This document shows, piece after piece, positions 11,801 to 24,500 of a stretch of DNA of 64,000 bases. The DNA is from Anaeramoeba ignava. Taxonomy: Eukaryota > Metamonada > Anaeramoebidae. How positions within the stretch are numbered: position 1 is the stretch's first letter; the number at the start of each line of letters is the position of its first letter. The notes beneath the pieces were generated by a model that did no database searches, was not told where the DNA came from, and saw nothing but the letters and a program-made list of their open reading frames with translations. The position numbers and the translations under genes were made by a program. Location: contig JAPDFW010000063.1 in assembly GCA_028826165.1 (NCBI GenBank), forward strand, positions 186,001-250,000. The letters are read 5' to 3'.

Positions 11801-14800
11801 AAATATCCAACATTTCAAATATTCTTATTATGTTGGCACTTCATTTCTCTCGAGATTTGTAGATTTTATGAACACTATTATCGATGAAAATGATGCCAAA
11901 GATTATTTATTGAATATTAATAACAGAAACCAACCTATTCAAAAAGCAATTCATTTCAATATCACACTCAAAGATTTTGCATTTGAATATTTTCCAATTA
12001 ACATTTCACCTGCAATAGCTTTAGTCTTTGGATATTTTAATTTTTATCAACGAATAATGCAAGGTTCATCAGCAATTAAACTTAATTTATTGAGTGAGAA
12101 TATTAATGGAGTTTTAATTGATGATCATTTCGAACTTTTGTTTTCAAATGAAGGCAACAATTCATTAGAATATTACATTTTACTTGGATTTCTTCCCATT
12201 CTTCATTGTGATGATTTGAAGATTGATATAATAATAACCAAAACAGATTCAAATTCAAATTCAAATTTAAATTTAAACTCAAATTTCAAATCAGGTTTAT
12301 TGACTGAAATTGACGCAAGTGAAAATGGATTAGAATCTGAAATGTGTTCTGATTCTCTAGCTTTTGTGTTGAATTTGTTTGATCATTTAAATTATGGATA
12401 TGATTTGGAAAAACAATTTCAACCAGTTTTCCCAGAAATTGAAGTTAAAAGTTCTGATAAAGGATTAGATGAATTAGAACAGGAAGATTTGTATGAAAAT
12501 TGGAATGAAATTGAAAATGAAAATGAAAATGAAAATGAAAATGAAAATGAAATTGGAAAAGGAATTGAAATGAAAAACCATTTGGATCAACCATTTCAAA
12601 TTAAGCTTTATGAAAACCCTTTACAAAATATCGAGAAAAATGATGAAATTTATCAGGTTGATGAATATACAGATTATACTGTTTTATGGAAAGACGATGA
12701 TTCTATTGGAGATATTAAACCAAGCTTCCGAGATTATTTAAGTATTTCATATTTATGGGAAGACCAAATTGAAGAAGATTTTCCTGTTGAAAAAGCAAAT
12801 GGAATTATCAAGTTGAAAAATATTTCAGGATTTATTCGTCTTTATGGAGGATATGATTGGGAAACAAAAAAAAATCAAGAAGAAGATGATAAAGAAATTG
12901 AAAAGATTGAACATTATAAAGAATTGGAAGAAAAAATTGAAGATATATTTGAATTTGATGATGCATTTATGAGATATTCATTAGAACTTGAAAAAAGTCT
13001 TGAAAAAAATCAAGATGATGAAAAAAACGATGAAGATATTGAAGAATTTGAGGATGTTTTCACAATTCAACAAATTGAGCAAGAAAATTATTATTCTTAT
13101 CTAAAACCATCAAAAAAAGAATCAAAATCAAGAAAATATCTTCTTGAAAAATTAATTGAGGAAAATTTAATTCAAAACAAATATTTACACAAAACTAAAC
13201 TTCAAAAAAGTCAGAGAACTCAAGATTATTTGGATTTTATTTTTGAAGAAGGATCTCTTGAGTTATTTACATTTCCAAACAAAGAAATTCACAAACTTTG
13301 TCTTGATCTTAAAATCAAGAATTTATTAATTGAAGATCATATACAATCAAGTCAATATTTATCTTTATTAACTTATCAAACAAGATTTCGTGATAACAAA
13401 GATGAATTTATTCCAATGATTCATTTTAGATTCATGATAGTACGACCAAATCCACTAATAAAAACACAAATAATAGAAGCAACTGAAGAGTGGAGAATTC
13501 AAATACAAGTTCTTCCTGTTAGAATGAATATTGATATTCGTTCTTTAGATTTTTTAACTCAATATTTATCAAATCTGAATCAAGAACGAGAAAAAAACCA
13601 GAAAATATATAAAACAAAAGAGCCATTTATTCGTAAATTTTTAATTTTTAATTTTGAATTTTGAATTTTGAATTTTGAATTTTGAATTTTTAAATTTTAA
13701 TTTTTAATTTTGAATTTTGATATCAATAGAATCATTTTCGATTAGTAAATTATATGGAGATTTTTCAATTTCTTATCCTTTAAATGATACAGTATCTTTT
13801 GCAGTTAATCATATTATTATTAGACTTCCATCAGTTCATTTATTTGGAGTAAAAAACTTTGATTTGATTTGATTTAATATTTATTTAATATTTATTTAAT
13901 ATTTATTATTTATTTATTTAATATTTATTTAATATTGATTTAATATTGATTTAATATTGATTTAATATTGATTTAATATTGATTTAATATTTATTTAATA
14001 TTGATTTAATATTTATTTAATATTTATTTAATATTTATTTAATATTTAATATTTATTTAATATTTGATTTAATATTGATTTAATATTTATTTAATATTTA
14101 TTTAATATTTGATTTAATATTTATTTAATATTTATTTAATATTTATTTAATATTTATTTAATATTTATTTAATATTTATTTAATATTTATTTAATATTTA
14201 TTTATTATTTATTTAATATTTATTTAATATTTATTTAATATTTATTTAATATTTATTTAATATTGATTTAATATTGATTTAATATTTATTTAATATTTAT
14301 TTAATATTTATTTAATATTTATTTAATATTTATTTAATATTGATTTAATATTGATTTAATATTTATTTAATATTTATTTAATATTTATTTAATATTTATT
14401 TAATATTTATTTAATATTTATTTTATTTAATATTTATTTAATATTTATTTAATATTTATTTAATATTTATTTAATATTTATTTATTGATTTAATATTTAT
14501 TTAATATTTATTTTATTTATTTAATATTGATTTAATATTTATTTTATTTATTATTTATTTAATATTTATTTAATATTTTAATATTTATTTAATATTTATT
14601 TAATATTTATTTAATATTTATTTAATATTTATTTAATATTTATTTAATATTTATTTAATATTTATTTAATATTTATTTATTTATTTAATATTTATTTTAA
14701 TATTTATTTAATATTTATTTAATATTTATTTAATATTTATTTAATATTTATTTAATATTTATTTAATATTTATTTAATATTTATTTAATATTTATTTATT

Positions 14801-15651
14801 ATTTATTTAATATTTATTTAATATTGATTTAATATTGATTTAATATTTATTCAATATTTGATTTAATATTTAATATTTAATATTTATTTAATATTTATTT
14901 AATATTTGATTTAATATTTATTTAATATTTATTTAATATTTAATTTTAGGCTGAATGGGATAAGGCAATTGAAGAATTAAAAAATCAATACATTTCTTCA
15001 TTCAAACAAAAAAAACAATTAGTAACTGTAGTTGGATCACTTCCTGGAATAAAAACAATAGTAAACATCTCCAAAGGATTCAAAGATTTTATTACACAAC
15101 CAATAAAAAGTTATCAAAATGGAGGAGGATTCATAACAGGAGTTTGGAGAGGAACAGAATCATTAACAAAATCTGTTTTTCTTGAAATTTTAAAAGCAGC
15201 AAAAACAGTTACAAAAATTTCCGAACTTTCTTTATTTTTTGTTGATGATAAAAATATGGAACTTTCTATTAAACATGGAGCTCAACAACCTAAAAATATT
15301 TCTCAAGGTTTAAAATTTGCTTGGGAAGATATTTCAAATGGATTTTATTATGTTTTAAAAAATTTAAATTTGAAATCAAATCAAAATCAAAATCAAAATC
15401 AAAATCAAAATCAAAATCAAAATCAAAATCAAAATCTTGGATTATCTCATTCAATTTATATTAAAACTACTAGTCCGTTAATGATTCCAAAATCTATTTT
15501 TTCTGCTTTGCATTCTGCTTTAAAGGGTTTTATTAATAAAATAGATCCTGAACAATATGTTCAAGATGTTGGAAAATATAAACCTCGTAAAAAAAAGGAT
15601 AATCAAGATAATAATGATAATAAAGATGATGATAAAAAGAATAAAAAATAA
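8848..15651 (+). CDS. ATG2: Autophagy-related protein 2 (ATG2), bridge-like lipid transfer protein
   Basis: Model: exons 8848-9030, 9121-9256, 9320-9678, 9765-13632, 13730-13848, 14950-15651; all phases close and give 1788 aa, near the length of animal ATG2 (about 1900). The first two exons encode a chorein-type N-terminus (GNFIEST..., then LPLKF-like IPLKFCTGFLSG and VEISIP), as in ATG2/VPS13. Around residues 1412-1495 the conserved ATG2 CAD region is visible (SSQYLSLLTYQTRF, then IQVLPVRMNIDIRSLDFL). The last exon is the most diagnostic: VVGSLPGIKTIVNISKG, QPIKSYQNGGGF and GVWRGTESL match the ATG2 C-terminal domain. ATG2 moves phospholipids from ER to the growing phagophore with WIPI/ATG18 and ATG9. 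Insertions of Asn, Gln-Asn and Glu-Asn repeats interrupt the rod. Intron 5 is a 1.1 kb tandem repeat. Stop is TAA after a Lys/Asp tail. Confidence 0.88.
13860..14946. repeat. TTTAATATTTAT 12-bp array filling ATG2 intron 5
   Basis: The intron from 13849 to 14949 is almost wholly TTTAATATTTAT/TTTAATATTGAT units. Donor GTAAAA follows the codons HLFG and the acceptor TTTTAG precedes AEWDKAI, so the array is spliced out in phase 0. Confidence 0.92.
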
Positions 15652-15938
15652 AATTGAAGAAGAAAATTTATCAAATTTTGATTTAATTTTGATTTAATTT
15701 TGATTTAATTTTGAATTTTTAATTTTTAATTTTGAATTTAATTTTGATTTAATTTTGATTTAATTTTGATTTCATTTTGATTTCATTTTGAATTCAATTT
15801 TGAATTCAATTTTGATTTAATTTTGAATTTAATTTTGAATTTTGAATTTAATTTTGAATTTAATTTTGAATTTAATTTTGAATTTAATTTTGAAATTAAT
15901 TTTTGATTTTAATTTTGAATTTATTTTTGATTTTAAAT

Positions 15939-16574
15939 TTAATCTTCTTTCTTTTCATCTTCTTTCTTTTCATCTTCTTTCTTTTCATCTTCTTTCTTTT
16001 CATCTTCTTTCTTTTCTTGATTATCTTCAATTTTAGTTTTTTGAAAACGAGAAATAACTTGATTCAAAAATTCATTTGATTTTTCATAATCTTCATCTTC
16101 AATTTCTGAAGAATTATCAGAATCTTCAAAATCAAAACCAGATTGTTGCATAAATTGATCAAAATTATTAGCAAAAGATTTAAAAAGTTTAGCATTAAGA
16201 TGATCTGTTTGTGTTATTTCAAATGTATTTTGTTTGTCATCTTCTTGTTCATCACTTTCATCTACAAAAATTATTTCATCATTTTCATTTTCTTGTTCAT
16301 ATTTATCTTCTATTTCTTCTTTTATTCTTTGTTCAATTCTATCTTCGATTTCTTGTGCAACTTCAAAATCATTTTCAAATTCATTTTCAAAATCATTTTC
16401 AATTTGAATTTGATTTTCAATTTGAATTTGATTTTCAATTTCTTTTTGATTTTGATTTTCAATTTCTTTTTGAATTTGATTTTCAATTTCTTTTTGGTTT
16501 TGATTTTGATTTTCAATTTGAATTTGATTTTCAATTTGATTTTCAATTTCTTTTTGGTTTTGATTTGAATTCAT
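15939..16574 (-). CDS. Hypothetical acidic low-complexity protein
   Basis: Single-exon frame of 211 codons read convergently to ATG2, starting at the ATG complementary to 16572-16574. The N-terminal third is Asn-Gln-Glu-Ile repeat (KEIENQIQIEN type). The middle is more complex and acidic (DEIIFVDESDEQEDD, then AKLFKSFANNFDQFM, EFLNQVISRFQKTKI). The end is a run of KKEDE repeats from a 15-bp unit. The complex middle section argues for a real protein. I do not recognise a family. It could be the expressed part of a larger spliced gene. The 15652-15938 gap to ATG2 holds TTTTGAATTTAA-type repeats only. Confidence 0.5.
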   Translation of the reverse strand: MNSNQNQKEIENQIENQIQIENQNQNQKEIENQIQKEIENQNQKEIENQIQIENQIQIENDFENEFENDFEVAQEIEDRIEQRIKEEIEDKYEQENENDEIIFVDESDEQEDDKQNTFEITQTDHLNAKLFKSFANNFDQFMQQSGFDFEDSDNSSEIEDEDYEKSNEFLNQVISRFQKTKIEDNQEKKEDEKKEDEKKEDEKKEDEKKED

Positions 16575-16723
16575 TGTTTTTTTTTTTGGAAAGAAAAGAA
16601 AAAAATGAAATTAAAAAAAAATGAAAAAAATATTTTTTTTTTTTGATCTTGATTTTTATTTTTGAAACAAATTTTGAACTTGTAAAATTCATTTTTTTTC
16701 AATTTAAAATTTAAAAATTAAGA
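16575..16723. promoter_or_regulatory. Short divergent intergenic region
   Basis: About 150 bp separates the divergent starts of the acidic protein (-) and beta-helix receptor copy 1 (+). It holds long T/A tracts and the block CAATTTAAAATTTAAAAATTAAG, which recurs just upstream of copy 2 at 21541. No defined element is recognised. Confidence 0.35.
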
Positions 16724-19700
16724 ATGAGAATGAAAATGAAAATGAAAATGAAAATGAAAATGAAAATGAAAATGAAAATGAAATTTATTTTAACAATTCA
16801 TTTAATTTTGTTTTTTAATTATTTTTTATTTTCAATTAAATCTGAAACAATAAATGTTAATTGGTTGGGAGGTGAAGATATTTCAAATTGTGGTGTTAAT
16901 TCAAACCCAAATTGCAGTACAATTAAAATATGCAATTGAAAAAAGAATTAATGATAATGATATTTTGTTTATTTATGAAGGGAATTATTACAGTAACTCT
17001 TGTAATATAACATCATTTGATATTTCTTTTCAAATTCAAGCTGAAAATGTTACTTTGGATTGTGAGAACATTTTACCTGCTTTTTTATTTGATTTTTCAA
17101 ATAATACAGATAATGGAAATATAACAATTAAAGGATTAACAATTAAAAATGCAGATAATTCTAATCAAGAATCAATCATTTTTTCAGGAGCAGGAATTAC
17201 AGTTAATAAAGGAAAAGTTTGGATTGAATCTTGTTCTTTTTTGAATAGTTTTTCTAATGGTAGTGAAACATTTCCATGTTCAGCAGGAATTTATTTAGAT
17301 TCACCAAGATATTTATCAATAAACAATTCTAATTTTTCTAATTTATACAATACTAATGCAACAGCTTCAGCAATATTTATTCTAAATCAAGAAAATTTAA
17401 CAGAACCACAAACTTTTATAATGGAATCATGCACATTTAATGAAAATTATGTTGAAAATCAAGGAAGTACAATTATTTCTGTTTCTAATGAAAATGAGGT
17501 TTTATATGATTATATTTTCACAAACAATACTTTTGAAAACAATTTTGCTGATTATTCTGGTGGAATTTATTTTGAGATATTTCCACAAGAAAACTCATCT
17601 ATTATCATTACAAATAATACTTTTTTCAATAATACTGGACAACAAGGTGGAATATATTTCGTTACAATGACTCGATTTATATAATTTGACAATCAGAATA
17701 GATGGAAATAATTTTACTCAAAATATTGGAATCTATGAATCTTCATCTATTAGATTTAATCCTAATGCAATTAAAGATTGGAATTTAGGATCTTTTGAAT
17801 TTGTGAATAATCTAATTTTTGAAGATAATGGATATGAAAGTAATATTGATCTTTCATTTGGATTTAATTTCACAAAATTTGATTTGATAATCGAGAATAA
17901 CAATTTCACTTCAAATATTGTTTCAATTGCAGCTCCAATAATAATAGCTACGCATTTAATAGATAATCAAGCAAATTTTTCATTCATTTCAAATAATTTT
18001 GTGAATAATACAGGAATAAATAGCACATCTGGTGGAATTTCTATTTATGATGAATTTGCTTTAAATGGTTCACAAAAGTATTTTTTTATCAATAATACTT
18101 TCATTAATAATACAGGTCAACGATCTGCTGGAGGAATAATGCTTTTGCATCCAAAAATTTTAGGAGGTAGTTATACACTATTTGAAAATAATACATTTGA
18201 AAACAACATTGGACCTATTGGTGGATTATTTTATTATTCATATGATGACTCTTATAATAATACATTTGAATTTGTTGGAAATACTTTTAGGAATAATATT
18301 GGGAATATTTATTCAGGTGCTATTTATTTTGTACTTCCCAAATGGTTTTTTGATTTTAATTGCACATTTACAAACAATATTTTTGAGAAAAATACAGGAT
18401 GGAGAGATGCTGGTGCAATTTCTTTTGAATTTTCAAATTATTCAGACGGAATAAATATTGGATTATTTGGGAATACTTTTATTAACAATTCTGGAGGACA
18501 AGGTGGTGATCTATCAATTAGAAATGATCTTACCAAGACTCAAAATTTTAATGGAATATTTGAAGATAATATTTTTGAGATGAGCAGTAGTAATGGTGGA
18601 GGAAGTTTATTCTTTGATACTTTATCTACTTTATCTATTCAAAATTGTGAATTTATCAATAATTATGCAATAGAAGGTGGATCAATATTTATTACAGGAC
18701 AAACAGAATTAACAATAAATAATACAAAATTTTCACAAAATAATGGAATGTTTGGATCAACAATTTTATCTTTTTCAAGAGAGAAAACAACAATAATAAA
18801 CTCAATATTGGATACTCCAAATGATTCAGGGAAAATTGGATATTTTGAAAATATTGAACCAATTCTTGAAAATACAACAATAACTTGTGGAGAAGGATAT
18901 ATTTATCAAAATTCAACATCAACAAAATATAAAAATGATATTGAAGTTATAAGCTATTTTTATGAATGTGTTCCTTGTCCACAAGGATCTTATTCAATGA
19001 ATTATGGAGGTAATTTTGAAGGAGCAATGAATTTTTGTTTTAAATGTCCTTATGGAGCTACTTGTAATGGAATAAATAAAATTACACCTTTATCAGGATT
19101 TTGGGGATTTCCAACAAATTCATCACAATTTTTAGAATATAAACCTTGCCCAACAGGATATTGCACAATCAAAACAAGTGAAACAGAATCAATTTTATCA
19201 GGAGATTATAATTATTGTAGTGGAAATAGAAAAGGAATTCTTTGTGGAGAATGTGAAGAAGGATATACAAATACTTTAAGTGATGAATCTGAATGTGTTC
19301 TTAAAGAAGATTGCCAAGGAGGATTAGGATATTATCTATTTTTAGCTTTAATAAAAGCAGTAATTTATTCACTTATTCTTCTTTTCAAACCTCAAGATGG
19401 TTCAGGCTCATTTATTGTTGTAGTTTATTTTTTTCAAATGATTACTTATGTTCTTCCTCAAATTAGAAAAGATCCAGATGAAAAAGATCAAGGAAGTCAA
19501 CAATTTGCAAGTATTCTTCAATTTATCTCTGATTTAGTTAATTTAAAAGCAAGTTTTCCAACTTTAAAAACTTGGGGAAATTGTCCAAATGATCATATTT
19601 CTTCTGTTGAAAAAATAGCATATAATTTAGTTGGACCAGCTTTTTATTTTGGAGTTCTTCTTCTTTTTGTTTTGATTTATTATCTTATTGTTTATTTAAA

Positions 19701-20787
19701 GAAAAAAAGAAAACAAAAAAAACAAAGAAAAAAAGAAAAAGAAGAAAAAGAAAAAGAAAAAGAAGAATCATTAAAACTTGAAGATTTGAATAACAAACAA
19801 AATCAACAAATTAATAATGAAAATCAAGATAATAATGAAAATGAAATGAATGAAAATCAAGAAAATGAAAATGAAAATGAAAATAATAATGAAAATGAAA
19901 ATAATGAAAATGAAATGAATGAAAATAATAATGAAAATGAAAATAATCAAAATCAAAATAATCAAAATCAAAATAATAATGAAAATGAAATGAATGAAAA
20001 TGATAATGATAATGAAAATAAGATTTTTGATTCCAAAGAAACAAAATTTACTCAAAAACAAATTATTTTTGATGCTTTTCTTACTTTATTCATTTTAACA
20101 TACACAAATCTTTCAGAAACAACATTAAATTTATTAAATTGTATTCCAATCAAATTTGAAGATGGTCATACAGAAAAAAGATTATATTTTTCTGGAAATG
20201 TGAAATGTTATAACTCTTGGCAAATTTTTCTTTTTTTCATTGTTATTTTGATTGGATTATTTCCGTTTTTAATTTTGATTTGGAAAAGATGGGCAAAGAA
20301 AAAATATTCAGAAAAATTAAAAAAGAAAAAATCACCATATGTTGAAGTAATGATATTTATTCTTGAAGCACCATTTGTGAAAAATTGCAAATATTGGAGA
20401 TCTTTTTATCTTTTTCGAAGATTTGCAATTATTGTTATATTTGTTTTTGTGATTGATCCTTTTATTAAAAGTTTTATAATTAGTATGATTTGTCTTATTA
20501 TTCTTTTATTAACAATTATTTTATCACCTTTCCATAACAAAAGAGTAATGAAAATGGAATATCTTTCTCTTTCTGTATTGGTTATTTTTTCAATTATGAC
20601 AATGAGAGATGGATCTTTAGCTTCTGCTGGAGTTGATAATGAATTAGGAAGTTTAAAAGATACAACACTTGCATTTAATGTTATTGGATATATTCTCACA
20701 ATAACAGTATTATTATTTGCTTTAATTAATTTCTTTATTGGATTTCGTTCTCAAATCAAATCTTATTGTTCTAAAAAACAAAAATAA
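16724..20787 (+). pseudogene. Beta-helix/Cys-rich/multi-TM receptor-like gene, copy 1, with two frameshifts
   Basis: Near-identical to the intact copy at 21596-25486 but split into three frames (16724-16939, 16854-17684, 17686-20787). One extra A lies in the A-run at 16925-16928 and one extra C around 17671-17673 (ACTCGATTT versus ACTGATTT in copy 2). Otherwise the layout is the same: (GAAAAT)n-encoded MKMK start, signal peptide, many NNTFxNNTG beta-helix rungs, a Cys-rich segment (CPQGSYS, CSGNRKGILCGECEEGY), then a C-terminal membrane domain with a longer Asn/Glu-rich cytoplasmic loop than copy 2. The frameshifts could be true inactivation, rescue by an unseen mechanism, or sequencing error (the first is in a homopolymer, the second is not). 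The last 1033 codons are open, so loss, if real, looks recent. Confidence 0.8.
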
Positions 20788-20880
20788 CAAAACATCAATT
20801 TCTTTTCTTTCTCTTCTTTCTCTTTTTCTCTCAAAATAACAAAATCAATTCAAAAAAGAAAAAAACAAAAATTCTTTTAT

Positions 20881-21003
20881 ATTTTAATTTTAATTTTAAT
20901 TTTAATTTTAATTTTAATTTTAATTTTGATTTTAATTTTTGATTTTAATTTTAATTTTGATTTTAATTTTAATTTTAATTTTAATTTTAATTTTAATTTT
21001 AAT
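20881..21003. repeat. TTTTAA hexamer tract downstream of receptor copy 1
   Basis: Simple TTTTAATTTTGA hexamers lie between the convergent receptor and RCC1-BTB ends. The matching tract after copy 2 (25585-25722) sits in the same place but is richer in TTTTGA, so the two tracts have diverged since duplication. Confidence 0.85.
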
Positions 21004-21021
21004 TTCTGAGATTATTTCTTA

Positions 21022-21351
21022 TTAAAAAATGAAACAATTTTCTTTTTGTTGTTTCATTTTGCTTTGATTTTGTTCTTTTTCTTTCTTTTCTTGATTTTGA
21101 TTATTAAATTTGTTAATTAATAAATCAAATAAATTTGGATTTGTTTGATTTAATTGAAAATAATCAATTCCAATTTGAATTTCATCAATTATTTCTTGTG
21201 TAATTTCAATTTCATTTTTAATTTGATTTGAATAAATCCAATATTCAAATATTTGAAATGATTTATTACTTAATTCACTATAATCTGTAACTTTATTTGA
21301 TTTATCATTTGTAACAGATAAAAACATTCCTCGATATAATTCACTTCTCAT
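21022..21351 (-). pseudogene. Truncated RCC1-BTB gene: C-terminal BTB half only
   Basis: An open stretch of 109 codons equals the C-terminus of the RCC1-BTB proteins at 25737-27600 and 56763-58583: MRSELYRGMFLSV, KSFQIFEYWIYSNQI, IGIDYFQLNQTNPN. The RCC1 repeats and first BTB half are absent because the duplication breakpoint at about 21392 cuts the gene. It lies tail-to-tail with receptor copy 1, as the longer copy does with receptor copy 2. No promoter of its own is expected, so expression is doubtful. Confidence 0.85.
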
Positions 21352-21595
21352 TATTAATATTAATTTTGGAAATTTATATTGTTTTTCTTTTCAATTTCTG
21401 TTGTTGATATTGTTTTATTTGATTAAAAAAAAAAAATAAAAAATAAAAAATGGTAAAATGAATGAAAAAAAACAATAAAAAAAAAGATCAAATAAAGAAA
21501 AAGATTTTAAACGATCATTTTATAAATTCATTTTTTTTTTCAATTTAAAATTTAAAAATTAAGAATGAGAATGAAAATGAAAATGAAAATTAAGA

Positions 21596-24500
21596 ATGAG
21601 AATGAAAATGAAAATGAAAATGAAATTTATTTTAACAATTAATTTAATTTTGTTTTTTAATTATTTTTTATTTTCAATTAAATCTGAAACAATAAATGTT
21701 AATTGGTTGGGAGGTGAAGATATTTCAAATTGTGGCGTTAGTTCAAACCCAAATTGCAGTACAATTAAATATGCAATTGAAAAAAGAATTAATGATAATG
21801 ATATTTTGTTTATTTATGAAGGGAATTATTACAGTAACTCTTGTAATATAACATCATTTGATATTTCTTTTCAAATTCAAGCTGAAAATGTTACTTTGGA
21901 TTGTGAGAACATTTTACCTGCTTTTTTATTTGATTTTTCAAATAATACAGATAATGGAAATATAACAATTAAAGGATTAACAATTAAAAATGCAGATAAT
22001 TCTAATCAAGAATCAATCATTTTTTCAGGAGCAGGAATTACAGTTAATAAAGGAAAAGTTTGGATTGAATCTTGTTCTTTTTTGAATAGTTTTTCTAATG
22101 GTAGTGAAACATTTCCACGTTCAGCAGGAATTTATTTAGATTCACCAAGATATTTATCAATAAACAATTCTAATTTTTCTAATTTATACAATACTAATGC
22201 AACAGCTTCAGCAATATTTATTCTAAATCAAGAAAATTTAACAGAACCACAAACTTTTATAATGGAATCTTGCACATTTAATGAAAATTATGTTGAGACT
22301 CAAGGAAGTACAATTATTTCTTTTTCTAATGAAAATGAGGTTTTATATGATTATATTTTCACAAACAATACTTTTGAAAACAATTTTGCTGATTATTCTG
22401 GTGTGTTTTTTTTAAAGATTATCCCACAAGAAAATTCATCTATTATCATTGCAAAGAATACTTTTTTCAATAATACTGGACAACAAGGTGGAATTACTTT
22501 CGTTACAATGACTGATTTATATAATTTGACAATCAGAATAGATGGAAATAATTTTACTCAAAATATTGGAATCTATGAATCTTCATCTATTAAGTTTCAT
22601 CCTAATGCAATTAAAGATTGGAATTTAGGATCTTTTGAATTTGTGAATAATCTAATTTTTGAAGATAATGGATATGAAAGTAATATTGATCTTTCATTTG
22701 GATTTAATTTCACAAAATTTGATTTGATAATCGAGAATAACAATTTCACTTCAAATATCATTTTATCTGCAGCTCCAATAATGATATCTTCCTCCTTAAT
22801 AGATAATCAAGTAAATTTTTCATTCATTTCAAATAATTTTGTGAATAATACAGGAATAGATACTTTATCTGGTGGAATTTTTATTTATGATGAATTTGCT
22901 TTAAATGGTTCACAAAAGTATTTTTTTATCAATAATACTTTCATTAATAATACAGGTCAACGATCTGCTGGAGGAATAATGCTTTTGCATCCAAAAATTT
23001 TAGGAGGTAGTTATGCACTATTTGAAAATAATACATTTGAAAACAACATTGGACCTATTGGTGGATTACTTTATTATTCATATGCTGACTCTTATAATAA
23101 TACATTTGAATTTGTTGGAAATACTTTTAGGAATAATATTGGGAATGTTTATTCAGGTGCTATTTATTTTGTGCTTTTGAGTGATTTTTTTGATTTTAAT
23201 TGCACATTTACAAACAATATTTTTGAGAAAAATACAGGATGGAGTGGTGCTGGTGCAATTTTTTTTGATTTTGCAGCTTCCGCCCAAGGAATAAATATTG
23301 AATTATTTGGGAATACTTTTATTAACAATTCTGGAGGACAAGGTGGTGATCTATCAATTAGAAATGATCTTCTCAGCACCCAAAATTTTAGTGGAATATT
23401 TGAAGATAATATTTTTGAGATGAGCAGTAGTGATAGTGGAGGAAGTTTATTCTTTGATACTTTATCTAATTTATCTATTCAAAATTGTGAATTTATCAAT
23501 AATTATGCAGTAGAAGGTGGATCAATATTGGTTCGAGGACAAACAGAATTAACAATAAATAATACAAATTTTTCACAAAATAATGGAATGTTTGGATCAA
23601 CAATTTTATCTTTTTCAAGAGAGAAAACAACAATAATAAACTCAATATTGAATACTCCAAATGATTCAGGGAAAATTGGATATTTTGAAAATATTGAATC
23701 AATTCTTGAAAATACAACAATAACTTGTGGAGAAGGATACATTTATCAGAATTCAACATCAACCAAATATAAAAATGATATTGAAGTTATAAGCTATTTT
23801 TATGAATGTGTTCCTTGTCCACAAGGATCTTATTCAATGAATTATGGAGGTAATTTTGAAGGAGCAATGAATTTTTGTTTTAAATGTCCTTATGGAGCTA
23901 CTTGTAATGGAATAAATAAAATTACACCTTTATCAGGATTTTGGGGATTTCCAACAAATTCATCACAATTTTTAGAATATAAACCTTGTCCAACAGGATA
24001 TTGCACAATCAAAACAAGTGAAACAGAATCAATTTCATCAGGAGATTATAATTATTGTAGTGGGAATAGAAAAGGAATTCTTTGTGGAGAATGTGAAGAA
24101 GGATATACAAATACTTTAAGTGATGAATCTGAATGTGTTCTTAAAGAAGATTGCCAAGGAGGATTAGGATATTATCTATTTTTAGCTTTAATAAAAGCAG
24201 TAATTTATTCACTTATTCTTCTTTTCAAACCTCAAGATGATTCAGGCTCATTTATTGTTGCAGTTTATTTTTTTCAAATGATTACTTATGTTCTTCCTCA
24301 AATTAGAAAAGATCCAGATGAAAAAGACCAAGCAAGTCAACAATTTGCAAGTATTCTTCAATTTATCTCTGATTTAGTTAATTTAAAAGCAAGTTTTCCA
24401 ACTTTAAAAACTTGGGGAAATTGTCCAAATGATCATATTTCTTCTGTTGAAAAAATAGCATATAATTTAGTTGGACCAGCTTTTTATTTTGGAGTTCTTC

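Larger units (their letters stand above)
16685..21392. repeat. Tandem segmental duplication, unit 1
   Basis: A unit of about 4.7 kb runs from AAATTCATTTTTT upstream of receptor copy 1 through its 3' region into the last 109 codons of an RCC1-BTB gene on the opposite strand. Homology with unit 2 stops at about 21392, inside the RCC1-BTB coding sequence. Confidence 0.88.

Noticed and set aside
16143-16624. Plus-strand hydrophobic frames (FNLNLIFNL, FDFQFEFDFQ)
   Set aside because: Shadows of the minus-strand Asn/Gln/Glu repeat of the acidic protein; no independent coding signal.
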